This document shows, piece by piece, positions 1-11,496 of a stretch of DNA of 64,000 bases (position 1 is its first letter; each line of letters opens with the position of its first letter). Both the position numbers and the translations under genes were made by a program. The DNA is taken from positions 11,599,001 to 11,663,000 of the forward strand of contig OU612066.1 of assembly GCA_914767715.1 (NCBI GenBank), written 5' to 3'. The stretch comes from Membranipora membranacea (Eukaryota; Bryozoa; Gymnolaemata; Cheilostomatida; Membraniporidae). Under the pieces are notes generated by a model. It did not search any database, was not told the origin of the DNA, and was given only the letters and a program-made list of their open reading frames with translations.

Positions 1-640
1 ATCTCACCCCAACAAGGAGGTAGACAACTTTGTTACTCTGATTAAAGAAAAGTTGAAGTTGGCAGAACCACCATATTCTACAATGGATTACTAGTTATGT
101 TGTGTCTCATTGAAGAAAAGTTGCAATTTGGCTCATGCAAAACTTGGACAGGTAAAAAGTCAACTGTAAATCAACATCATGGTTTTCTGCAGCCAATACC
201 AGATTTTTAGACTACTATTTAACCATGACAACCAAGTAAACACTAAAGATAAAAGATGCGTTTTTGATTGCCTAATTAGATGAACAGGCGTTTGGAAAAC
301 CATAAATGAGTACAACTAGCGTTTTGCGTTTAAAACTCAATTAGTGTCAAATAAGCGTTTACAAACGCTTTATGCGTATAGGTTGGCAAGTATGCCTTCG
401 CACATACACTTATTACGGCTTATGCTATTATTATTCAATTTATAAATGTATCTGACTTGATAATAACGCTATAAACTAACTGCTTCATTGCTATGGCATG
501 GGCATGGGCATATACAATAACATTGGTGATGTTTGGCTGAACGATATGTTATTCAATTGACATGTAATTGTGCCCAAAAATTATTACCCACAATTCATCC
601 CCAAAATTACCACACGAGCTTATTACAAAAAAAAAAAATA
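1..640. other. Non-coding stretch, no gene seen
   Basis: AT-rich sequence with many stops in all frames. I see no coding exon, RNA gene or clear repeat. A few copies of the short words GCGTTT and AAACGC occur at about 260-370, but I could not tie them to a known element. Confidence 0.5.
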
Positions 641-643
641 ATG

Positions 644-928
644 AAAGAAAAGAAAAGAAAAGAAAGGAAAGGAAAGGAAAGGAAAGGAAAGGAAAGGAAA
701 GGAAAGGAAAGGAAAGGAAAGGAAAGGAAAGGAAAGGAAAGGAAAGGAAAGGAAAGGAAAGGAAAGGAAAGGAAAGGAAAGGAAAGGAAAGGAAAGGAAA
801 GGAAAGGAAAGGAAAGGAAAGGAAAGGAAAGGAAAGGAAAGGAAAGGAAAGGAAAGGAAAGGAAAGGAAAAGAAAAGAAAAGAAAAGAAAAGAAAAGAAA
901 AGAAAAGAAAAGAAAAGAAAAGAAAAGA
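644..928 (+). repeat. AAAAG/AAAGG pentanucleotide microsatellite
   Basis: A pure pentanucleotide tract of about 285 bp. It starts with a few AAAAG units, changes to about 41 uninterrupted AAAGG units (roughly 663-870), then returns to AAAAG units to about 928. One strand is all purine and every unit has mirror symmetry, so the tract could form intramolecular triplex DNA. The long reading frames over it are artefacts of the repeat, not genes. Confidence 0.97.
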
Positions 929-3030
929 GAGTTAAATTCCGGTGAGGCAAGATTAAAAAAAGCAAGGAGGAGTATGAAGAGGACCCCTTAATTTTATATA
1001 ATATATAATATATATTAATATACCACGATTATGACATTTTTGTTTCGCTCTATTCAATGGTTGTATTTACTGAGAATAATTGTGGGGGAGTTCTGCCAAA
1101 TAATAGGACAAGGATACTCAGACTGTCTACCTCATAGGTGGAATGGAAAGGACATTCTAATATGCACTTATAATGACATCGCCAATTGGATATCCATAAT
1201 AAACTCAATCGACAACCTGAGTGTATGTCATCCACACCCCTGGAGTTTTGTGGCGTTTATGATCGCGGTATTTCTAGTTTAGTATATAGTTTGGTGATAG
1301 ATTGTAGGAAATATGGATATCACTTGCAATGTCTCAAAAAATGAAATGATGGCAAAATGTAAAATATATTATGTTGTCAAGAAAAGGCCTACAAAGTTGT
1401 AATAGCGTAACTTTTTACTGATATATGAAACATGATCATGTCATGTTAGCCTCTCATTTATGTTGAAACATAACAGCTCTGTTTCAAGTTTATATGACAA
1501 CCCCTCCTACCACATGACAAGGAGAACAACCTGCCGACATCATCATGAATGTTATGCAGCAGAAAGTGTGACTTATTAATTTAAATTACCATGATTATAA
1601 CTGTAGTACACACATGCTTTTCTGCATGGTTTCTCACGCATAACGTCCGGGCTGATTGGTCAATCACCTTCTTAATTTCACATTATATCCATCAATGTCT
1701 CAAATAACATATTGTAAAGTTTTGAGGATGGATGCACATAACTTCCTGAGATATAGTCAGATAAAAAATGCTCCTCTTGATTCTGTTTATCTGCTTGTTT
1801 TGATGGCTCCCTGTCGGTCACATGACTTGTCACAACGCAACATTATTTATCTCTAATGAAAGTATTGGCTGTTGTTATAATAGCTTTCATGGTAGCGATA
1901 ACGATGGCTTAGGAAATGAATCTTGAGCTATTCTACAAACTTCATGACTTTCTATGTGCACCATCCATCTATGTAGCACCAATCATTGATCGTATTAAGG
2001 TCTTTGTTACAGTTGGAATTTAAATTATTTGTGTTACGATCATGATTTATAAATACAGTCTCATCTGCATAAGCAAAACCCGGTGCAACTATAAAGGAAA
2101 AGCTTCAAAAGGTTGTAAATATAAAACAAGAATAGAGTTGGTGCTATAGTAAAAGACTTACCATGTTAATTTTCCTTGTATGTAACCAACAGGCCAACAG
2201 CTTTTTTAAGGCTGAGGAGGAATCAGTTCTTCATTTGAGTATATCATGGCAAACTTTGTTTCAATGGTAAAATTATCACCTATTTCATCTTCAGCTCTGC
2301 AGGTTGAGAGCATCACCATTTAACTCCTCAACTTCAAAAATTAAGTAAATTAAGTTAATTCTTAAATCTTGTTTGCTAATCATCTCTTTGCACATGCAGT
2401 CTAACCAAAGATTATCCACTCCTTGGTTGTTGGTTGTCACTTTGGTCTTTGAATATAGACAGATGGAACATAATAGATAAAGAAGGTAATAAAAAATCAA
2501 GGAGGAGCAAAGACCCCATATTATATTTAAAACACAATTTTATGCGCTACATAACAATAATATACATGCGCTACACAACAATGCTGCCTGTTTGCTAATC
2601 TTGTCAATACAGGCTACCCTCATACCTGTCGCAAAGATACACAATAGAGCATAGGAGGAGATAAAGTAAGAGGGGATAGAATTCATACCAAAGGTCCTTG
2701 GCTTAATCTTGCCAGCCGGTATTTTGCCCCACATCCGTCATCCACCACCCAAAACCTATACTGGAGAATCAATTCGGCTATTTATCTAACACCACCCAAT
2801 TGCCAATTTAACCTATTCAAAAGTAAATATTCTGTTGCCCAGTCCCTTCGAGATTTGTGGAGTTCATTCCTGGGACGTATCTGGTATGAATTAAGTATCT
2901 AATCTGAGCACACTAGAGCCATTACCAATGAAATGAAATGGAAGTCGCCAATTAATCGTCATTCAATAATCAACCAGTGAAACGTTACTCACAAAAAAAA
3001 CTACAGGCAATGAGGCATTATCTTTGACAT
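929..3030. other. Intergenic, no supported gene
   Basis: Short reading frames (for example 1031-1282 on +) show no recognisable domain. A segment of about 40 bp at 1240-1280 nearly repeats at 29446-29486, which suggests the tail of a dispersed element. Nothing else could be assigned. Confidence 0.5.
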
Positions 3031-3032
3031 TA

Positions 3033-3738
3033 TCATAGAGTAAGGATATACAGAGGGGACACTTCAATGATAGTTATAGTGCCTGTGGTTTTTGATTCAC
3101 TGGGGGGAAATTGTGCACAGCTAGATGCCAAAAACTCATTATCTCTATATGTTATAATGGCATTTTTCTTGCAGACACTTCTACCTTTGATGGGCCGTAA
3201 TTCATTCTGTATTTATCCTAAAGACTGATTTCCAAATTTGTTGGAATGTCCAACCTTCAAGCTATACACCATATTGTTGTCATTTTTTGCTAGGATACAT
3301 AGGCTATGAGCTATCTGTGTTTTTAAAAGGAGTTATATCATATAGATTTACATTTGGCCTGGGTCGATACACGGACATTTCCTAATTTTGATGACCAGAA
3401 GTTTATCAATTGTCACAACGGAGCTCTATATGATAAATCTCATTTTACAAACACAGATAGCTCATAGCCTATGTATCCTAACAAAAAATGACAATAATAT
3501 GGTGTATAGCTTGAAGGTTGGACATTCCAACAAATGTAGAAATCAGTCTTTAGGATAAATACAGAACGAATTATGGCCCATCAAAGGTAGGGGTGTCTGC
3601 AAGAAAAATGTCATTATAACATATAGAGATAATGAGTTTTTGGCATCCAGCTGTGCACAATTTTCCCCAAGTGAATCAAAAACCACAGGCACTATAACCA
3701 TCATTGAAGTGTCCCCTCTGTATATCCTTACTCTGTGA
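3033..3738. mobile_element. Foldback/MITE element, copy 1 (706 bp)
   Basis: A non-coding element made of two inverted arms of about 300 bp around a loop of about 100 bp. The left end reads TCATAGAGTAAGGATATACA and the right end is its near-complement. The arms are largely complementary, about 3033-3340 against 3430-3738. A second copy of almost the same length lies at 56486-57190. Flanks CATTA (3028-3032) and TATTA (3739-3743) differ by one base and may be a target-site duplication. No transposase is encoded, so it must be mobilised in trans. The superfamily is not certain. Confidence 0.88.
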
Positions 3739-3743
3739 TATTA

Positions 3744-4790
3744 TATTGCTATCTTTTAAGTTAAAAAATACTTACATGGACATGGATTAACTACAATTGG
3801 CTAACAAATTATTTTAGTTTGATTTGCGCAATATATTTTCATCAAACCGAATGGATTTGACGATTCAAAGAAATGCTGAGACGCTGATTCTATCGGTTCA
3901 TATTTATCAAAGATATGATGATCGGACCTCATGTGATTGAACAAATAAATGAATTTAGACAGCAGCAAGCTTTATTAGCAACCAAAAGTAATATGTTAAA
4001 CATACTGTGCGGGACTGCTTTCAGTGCAACCAGAACTTCAAGCTCTATCAACAGATGATTAGATCATTAGATCACATTACTACATCATATCATATCATGC
4101 TCGATAACTATTTGACTTGCCAACTTGAGTGCTAAAAAATATTTTAATATGATTCTCGAAATTCATTATGAGACTTGATTATGTGTGTGATTTCCTTACT
4201 TATAAGAGGTCAAGGTTGACTGAGGTTATTGTCACTTTGAGAACCATTATCCTTTCATTTTTAAAGGTTATATGCTCACCCGGGACTGGTCATCTGATGC
4301 TCACTGGGACAGAGTCAGTTTTTTTTTCTTCACAACACTGCATGAGACAAGAAGCTATCATCAGGATATCAGAGAATATGACCGTGATGAGATGTGCCAT
4401 GTAAGGCCTGTAAGGCCCTTGGTTTTCAGGAAAGCAACAAGCTATGCCGCCTCGGAATGAATGAATGTTACAGATCATGTGATAAAAAACATACATTTTA
4501 GAGCAGGAGAAAGAAACTACACCTCAGGTGAACAACATCCTCCATCCTCTGGTTCAGCTGGTCCGGTTGCTAATTGATATAATCAGTTTTGATATTGATG
4601 ATTTCGAAAAAATTTTTTTTTGAATTAACTGAAGACGATTCCTATATTAGAAAATTATTACAAATTCATTTTTGAAACAGAGATAGTATTTTCAACTTTC
4701 AATTAGTTAGACCATACTACTATCTTTTAACCAAACGTTAAATCACACTTTGGCATAATTACGATCTTCTAATTTCTGTTGATTCCCAAA
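3744..4790. other. Non-coding stretch before lectin remnant
   Basis: Short ORFs at 4168-4496 on both strands have no family I recognise. They could contain eroded upstream exons of the adjacent lectin pseudogene, but I cannot show this. Confidence 0.35.
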
Positions 4791-4794
4791 TAGC

Positions 4795-5552
4795 AGAATG
4801 TGACCTTGATGATGGTTGGTACTATAACTATGTGAGGAACACATGTATCAAAGTATTCCTACCATAAGTGACCAGAGATGAGGCTCAGATTAACTGTGAA
4901 TCAGGGGAGAGCTCTTTGGCTGTATGGAACAGCAAAGAGTCTAAAGATGTTTTCCAAAGTCTTGTTGAAAACAATATAGCAGGTAAAATAACCAATATAC
5001 GGTTCTATGTTCAACAATGATTCAGCCTATGTGAGTGAATGTTCTACAGGAACTTCTTAAAAATTTGATCTTATTTCTCATAAATGGTACTAACCTTTAC
5101 ACTTTCTTTAATAAGTTGGTTCAGGAAATTCATCTTTTTTTTGAGCGGCATGAATATTTAATCCCTAACTCGAAAAAATTGTCGTTTCAGGAGTTAAATT
5201 GGATATGCAACGCTGTTTATCCAGAATTGCTTTGGTTCACACTGCTTTTGGTGGGGGAACCGCGCTCCTCAATGTATTGGTATCTCTTACTTCAGGATGG
5301 AGCGGTAATGGCTACTCTGTTTGGACAGACGCTCTGAACATCGATGGTAAATGGCAGTGGAGTACTGGCGAAGAGTTAGCAGAGGAGGACTAGGCATCCG
5401 GGGAACCGAGCGGAAATGGTTGGTGTACAAGTCTCTATAGAGTCAGCCAGTCATCTGTTAGATCATTCTTGATTGATGACTTAGCATGCTATTCTTGGCG
5501 GCAATATGTGTGTGAGAAAAAGCCAACAGTTGTCTACCTTGGAAGTGCTTGA
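4795..5552 (+). pseudogene. C-type lectin domain pseudogene (two exons)
   Basis: Two exons of a C-type lectin-like domain are readable. Exon A (about 4795-4981) follows an AG acceptor and ends at a GT donor. It encodes the N-terminal half, with the pattern C-x(3)-DGWYYNY, a Cys before KVF, then DEAQINC and SLAVWN. Exon B (5296-5552) starts after TTCAG and encodes WTDALNIDGKWQWSTGEE, a GEPSGNGWC segment and the final YVCEKK, all standard C-terminal landmarks of the fold. The exons carry in-frame stops TAA (4865-4867) and TAG (5391-5393; the TAG falls just before the GEP motif where many family members have Trp). Animal lectins of this type bind sugars outside the cell, often in innate immunity. 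With two stops, this copy is probably dead. Confidence 0.82.
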
Positions 5553-6587
5553 GTGTTCTGCAATGCAGGAACATTGATCATTGTAATCATCATATGCTAT
5601 ACATATTAACATGATCTTGTGAAGTAGAGTGCAGATTTAAATGATAATTTTTTCATGTCTTTAAACTGCTTTGCGTTTTAGTTACCTTTGCGTTTTGTGT
5701 AACCTTAGAGTTAGTATATTCTCATGAGCAGACAATATTATAAAACAGCATTAGTTGTTGTCTTCTCTGTAAACTATCATGTCAAAACTGGTTGTGCATG
5801 AGCTTTGCATTTACTGTGTATTGTACCGATTTGAGTTATACATGATTCGTCAATAAGCTGAATTGCATCTTGATTTTGATTAAGTCAGATACAACTCTGT
5901 GTTCCAGCGATTTTGATAAGCAGTATTATGTTAATCTCCACCGATAGTGTTAAGGTGGTATAAGGTGACGTGGCGTGAGGCGATAGACTATAGAGGGCCT
6001 TTTCGGCTCTAGGTTAGCAAATGGTGGAATCTGAACCCTATTTTATCACACAATAAACACCTACAGTTTTGCCCATTCAGCTTCAATTACTTCAAATCAG
6101 CCTAGATTCATACGCGTTCTTCTCTTTTGGAGTACAGTGGAAGCCAACAGTGAATGCAATCGCATAGAATATTGCCAATTACCGACACAAAAAATTTGGC
6201 TTTTTCTAGACATTATTTTGCAAACCTCAATCCACATTGAAGCTTTTCTCCCTCCATCCTTTGAAGACATTGTTAGTGCCTTGGCAAAACATGATTCTAT
6301 AGAAATTTATTTGGAAGAAAAGCCAATCTCTTATAGTGCAGTCATACCTTTTGTTAAAATTTGAAATCTCAAAACAAATTGTAGCCTACCACAGTAATAG
6401 ATAGGCTTCTTGCAATGCTTTTCTTGTAATATCAACTATTTGAGCCATTACATCATTACTCCAATAAACTATCTTAACTAATTGCTGCAATAATGTATTA
6501 CTTTGTCTTCAAATTCTCAGTGACCAAAATAGGCAAGCAATCTCAATGAGATGAAACATTCTTATATTTTATCTTATTGACATATTA
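5553..6587. other. Intergenic, nothing assigned
   Basis: No domain-bearing frame. The 75-codon ORF at 6137-6364 (+) has no recognisable features and no splice context that I trust. Confidence 0.45.
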
Positions 6588-6604
6588 GATAGGTTGCGAA
6601 ATCT
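6588..6604 (+). repeat. Left terminal inverted repeat of Harbinger-1
   Basis: GATAGGTTGCGAAATCT; it matches the reverse complement of 16449-16465 with one mismatch and is preceded by TATTA. Confidence 0.85.
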
Positions 6605-8067
6605 CGTAATTGTCTTCTCCCGGAACGTGAATGAAGTTTTCGTCACGTATACATTTCACGTTTTAGGTAGATGGTCATTTTTGACACTGACGTGATACGA
6701 GCCCATAGCAACAACCTTGAACTTGTAAACATTTTTGACTACACCATCTATGTCAAATTTCTGCTTGAACTGCTTCTCCTGATGTTAGTTTTACAAGGGG
6801 TAACTGTAACTACATGGTTTTACCATGCACAGCATAAATGAGTAGTAAGTTCTAACATTTACACCACACCAGACTATTTGTTGAATAGTCAGCTTGGAAT
6901 GTAACTCTTACTGCAAGAGGACTAGGTAAGTCACAATTTTGTTCCTAGTAGTACATCCACACACTAATCCTTGCTCAAATATAATAATGCCCCCCAAGTC
7001 CAATTCAAATGAAATTGATTTAAATGACCTTAATTAAGTTGTCCTGACCTGTGTGAGCACATGGTAACAATCCATCCCTTATCCCTCATGGGTCACAGTT
7101 TGTATTCATGGATATCAAGAATGGAATCATAGCATGACTATTTTCTGGTCTGTCATTCAGTTCTACAGCCTCTATGTTCACATGCACACATTAGATGTAA
7201 GAACATTCATTCATTACAGATCCGAATGCTGTTTGTTCTCACTACACACACAAGCAATGGCAAAACGCGCGAAAAAGTGAGTGGGCTTTTAATAGGAATA
7301 TCTAATTTTCTATATGAGGACATGCTTGAATTGACTGGAATAATTTAGTTTGACATTCAAATAGCTGGCATTGAGCTCTTTGGATCTCATGAGAGTACTG
7401 CTTTTTGTTTCATCTGTACTGTGTCGTAGGTTTTGTCTGTATGTTAACATCTGTGACGGAATTGTGTTTTAGGAGAGAATTGAATGAATTGCTTGCTGTG
7501 TTCATGATGGAATCCGATCTCGATTCTGAAGAAGAGGAAATAGTTACAATGCTCTCCGCTGAGCTTAAGAAGTTCACTAAAGAAGAAATTCCGAAGGAGA
7601 AGTTTGATGCAAGCCGTATGTCTGACAATTGGTTCATCGAAAACACTAGGTAAGATACAAATACCCCTCACTGTCAGTACCCAGAACCCAGCGGCATTCA
7701 GCCAAGGTACACATATACTGTTGTAAAATAAGCAGTGAATTGTCTGTCGACCAACAATCGCACGTTAACAGGGAGTTGTATTCTCACGGTGATGGATAAG
7801 ACAATCTCTTCAAACTCATTATATTTGTTCCACTCATTTATTTCCAGGTTTACATACGCCGACATCACGCTACTAGTTGAACTTTTAAAGTGTCCAGCAG
7901 AATACACACTGGACAATCAATCAAGATTCAGGCCTTAGGAAGGATTGATTATTACACTGTGCCGATTGGCCTATCCGAACCGCCTCTCTCAACATGTGTC
8001 GCTGTTTGGAAGGTCCAGATCAATGATTTCAAGAATATTTAATTGCTTTATTAAAGACATTGATACT

Positions 8068-8104
8068 CGTTCGTTCGTTCGTTCGTTCGTTTGTTCGTTC
8101 GTTT
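8068..8104 (+). repeat. CGTT tetranucleotide microsatellite
   Basis: About nine CGTT units with one variant unit (TGTT), directly after the readable part of transposase exon 3. Confidence 0.92.
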
Positions 8105-8292
8105 ACTAGAAACCATCCAGCATCCATCATATAATCTAAATGATCTAGCCGAAATTACTGCAAGGCAATGCCCCTTCACATCCTGTATAGGATTTGTAGA
8201 TTGCACTGTTTAGGCCAGCAGCGGCTATACATAAAAGGCTCTAAAAATTACATCTGTGTAAGTGTCTTGAACAGAGAAAATTGAAGACTGTA

Positions 8293-9494
8293 TCTGGTGT
8301 AGTTTTTTATGGCCGTTCTGATGACGCATATGTACCATTTCACAAATGGGGCAAAAAGGGGCGAATCCAAGTAAGAAACACGAAAAAGGGCGTTTTTTGC
8401 AATTTAACTTCTCTTGGCAAAGTTCATAGAATGAAGCAGTGTCATTGAATTTTTTTTATCAATATCATGCATATCTTGAGTAGTTTTTGGAAAAATATCA
8501 TACTGCTAAACCCAATGGTTGACGTTTTACAGACAAATTGTATTCACCCCTCGAACACAGTTGCGGCATAATAATAGGTTTTGTGCAAGCGTGCAAGAAT
8601 AACAGTGATAAATGTACTTCTCATGTCATTTTTCATGATTTGTTTATAAACAGACCCCATCATAAAGTGTCTGGTAGCAGTGTAATAATAAATTGAGAAT
8701 ATATGAGAAAGGGGTGGATCCAGTTGGGATGTGAAAAACAGGTAAACGTTTATGAAGTTTTATTCTGGTAAAGCGTGTAATCTGATTATGTATTTTGAAT
8801 TTAATAGCTATTTTAAATAGCACATAAGTATCACTGCTAAAACAAAACAAAGAAAGGATGCAAATTCATACTAGTTTAAAGGTAAAGGACTTCATCATCG
8901 GTAATTTGGTCATACTCATCTTGCTGAGTGTCGTCCCTGCCATTGTCGCATTGAAGGCATCCACACAATTGCGTACGATGCAAACCGGCCTTCAAACATG
9001 AGCATCCACCGCTTTTGTCTGGGGTAGTTTTTATGGCCGTTCTGATGGCGCATATGTACTATTTTACAGATGGGGCAAAAGGGGGCGGATCCAAGTAAGA
9101 AACGTGGAAAAGGGGGTATATAAAGCATTTTTACCATTTAACTTCTTTCGGCAAAGATCATAGAATGATGTGGCGTCATTGAAATTTTTTAATCAATATC
9201 ATGTATATCTTGAGTGGATTTTGAGAAAATATCATACTGCTAAATCCATCTATTGACGTTTTACAGGCAGATTGTAGACACCCCTCAAACACAGTTGTGG
9301 CTTAAAAATAGGTTTTGCGCAACCTTTCCAGAATAACAGCGATAAATAAACTTCATATGTGATTTTCATTATCTTTTTATAAGAAGACCCTAATATAAAA
9401 TAACTGGTAGCAGTCTAATTATGAATTGGAAATATATGGGGACAGGGTGGATCCAGTTAAGATGTGGAAAACTGTTAAGATGCGAAAAACAGGT
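8293..9494 (+). repeat. Direct duplication of about 450-480 bp inside Harbinger-1
   Basis: Segment 8293-8743 recurs in the same orientation at 9018-9494, about 725 bp further on, with many scattered differences. Both copies start near TCTGGKGTAGTTTTT, contain ATGGCCGTTCTGATGRCGCA and end near GTGGATCCAGTTRRGATGTG. No protein is recognisable in either copy. Confidence 0.85.
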
Positions 9495-9724
9495 AGAGTC
9501 CAGAAACTTCTTGCCAATGAGTGATCAGAAAATTGCATATTTTAATAATAATTATCTCTCTGGGGTTACCTAGAATTGAGTGAAACTAGACCCGAATTTT
9601 GCTGCGAATCCAATTATGTAAAGTTCATAACTCTCAGAGTGCATATTCTTTCTACAGAGGCTAAGAAAAGACAAAAAAGTTGCAAAATTTCGTTTTTTAA
9701 TGAGCCTTCTGTATGTGTATTATC

Positions 9725-10260
9725 TACCAAGGCACAAACAGATCCTCTTTAGTGACTTATTGAGAGGTGCAATACAAGTACACACCAGTATAAACAAAGA
9801 TATATCCACAATGAGACCAGTGTCAACGTGAAGGAAAGCAAAGAAAGATGAACTAACGTGCTTATCAAATGCATCGAAAACCTGCATTGATATAATACAT
9901 TCTTTATCAAGGTAAAAATCCAGTCAATGACTAATTAGAAGGTGAGATATATGTACAAACATATATAAAATTGTAACATAAAAATACAATAAGTGAATAC
10001 CAACAATAATATGACCTGTGTAAACAAGAAGGAAAGCAAAAAAAACGAGTATTTCCTGCTGCGAAAACCAGTATTGATAAATACATTCAAGGTACAAATC
10101 CTCTTCATTGACTAATTGGAAAGTAGATATTGGTACAAGCCTGTATCAAATGAATATATACAGCAGTAAAACACATACCTGCAATGTGACCTATGTCAAC
10201 GTGTGGGCATGCAACAAAGGACATCAAGAATATAAAATTCATGTGAAAACATGCTTTGAC
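9725..10260 (+). repeat. Diverged tandem repeat, three units of about 180 bp
   Basis: Three related units begin near 9743, 9919 and 10099 (spacing 176 and 180). Shared words include a TCAAGGTA-like lead, TGACTAATTRGAA, GTACAA and AAGGAAAGCAAA or similar. The units are clearly diverged, so the array is old. Confidence 0.7.
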
Positions 10261-11380
10261 ACAAATGCAATCAGATTATTTTTGTGCTTGGTCATCTTGT
10301 TAAATTTGGTGCTTCTTAGTCTTGGACTTTGGCAATGATCTATGATCGGAATAGTTATTTTAAGCCTTTTTGCGTGGTTCTTCCTCCTTCGCTGTATCAC
10401 TGAAAGAATGATGAAACTCAAGATTAAGGAGCGGAAATATAATCGCATAACTGGATCTCAAGTTGACAACAGGAGGTAGAACAACCTTTGAACAAAAAAT
10501 GATTCTATCTCACATCACATCTAGCAGCTAAGTTAAAAAGCTTGCAAAACAAATCTGTTGGATGAATATGTTATTCGTATTACAAGCGAGTAGATATGTA
10601 AACACGGGGGGGGGAGGAAGGGGGGTTATGGCTTTCTTGTAATGGATGTCAACTGCTTAGACCTATGACATCACCCTACACATATTTTACAAGCAGAATC
10701 TTCTTTAAATAAAACATAGATGCTGAAACAGATATAACACTACACAAATAACCTATAGTTACCCTAGAGGAGTAATATTTGGTGAGGTTTAGCTAGTTTA
10801 TGGGTGACTTAATGTTAGCTAGCACTAACTTTTGGCAAGCTCAGGTGAGAGTCTAAATGAAATAAGGCTTGAATGTCACCTGTCTTAGGAGTGTGTGAAA
10901 TGGTGAACATCTCCTCCAGCAAACTATTTACTCCTCTAGAGTTTTCAAGGTTTTGAACTAGCCTTCACCTTTCATAAGTCTTCTTGGAATAGTGTTTGAT
11001 GGTAGTGTGCTTCTCTTGCCACATCATCAGAATTTTCAAATATATAATAGTAAGCTCTCTATTTCACTAGCTTGAGCCGCTTGGTACAAGCCAGCTGAAA
11101 AAAAAAACCGAATCGAGCATCTGTAATTCATAAACACTGAACAGTAAAGAGTGACCAAGCTGTCGCCTTGTTTCCGTTGTCATCATCACTACTAGATGTA
11201 TCTTCATTCTAAATACATAAATGATAGTTTGATAACACTGCTATCACAACACATTAACACTACTAATAATGCTAACAGCAGTGTTACGCCTTGCTAGTAG
11301 TAACAGCAATCCAGTCCCACTAGCATTAAAAGGCTGATGAGTAACTGGCATGCTTTAAATGTAGTGATTTGGACCACAGT

Positions 11381-11496
11381 CCTTCTGTAGTTGGTGCAAG
11401 TCCAGTGGTCGAGTGCCCCAGTGGTCGAGGCCTTTTCTCTCTTAGGCCTTGACCACTGGGGCACTCGACCACTGGACATGCACCAACTACAGAAGG
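11381..11496. repeat. Long hairpin, 52-bp arms
   Basis: The arm at 11381-11432 is almost the exact reverse complement of 11445-11496, with a 12-nt loop. Inside each arm the word CCAGTGGTC occurs twice. Partial complementarity continues outside the arms (GATTTGGACCACAG against CTGTGATTTGGAC). This is either a small foldback element or a palindromic duplication. Confidence 0.93.

Noticed and set aside
533-991. Lysine/arginine/glutamate-rich ORFs (both strands) over the purine tract
   Set aside because: They are translations of the AAAGG/AAAAG repeat; the pentamer stays open in every frame on the plus strand without coding meaning.
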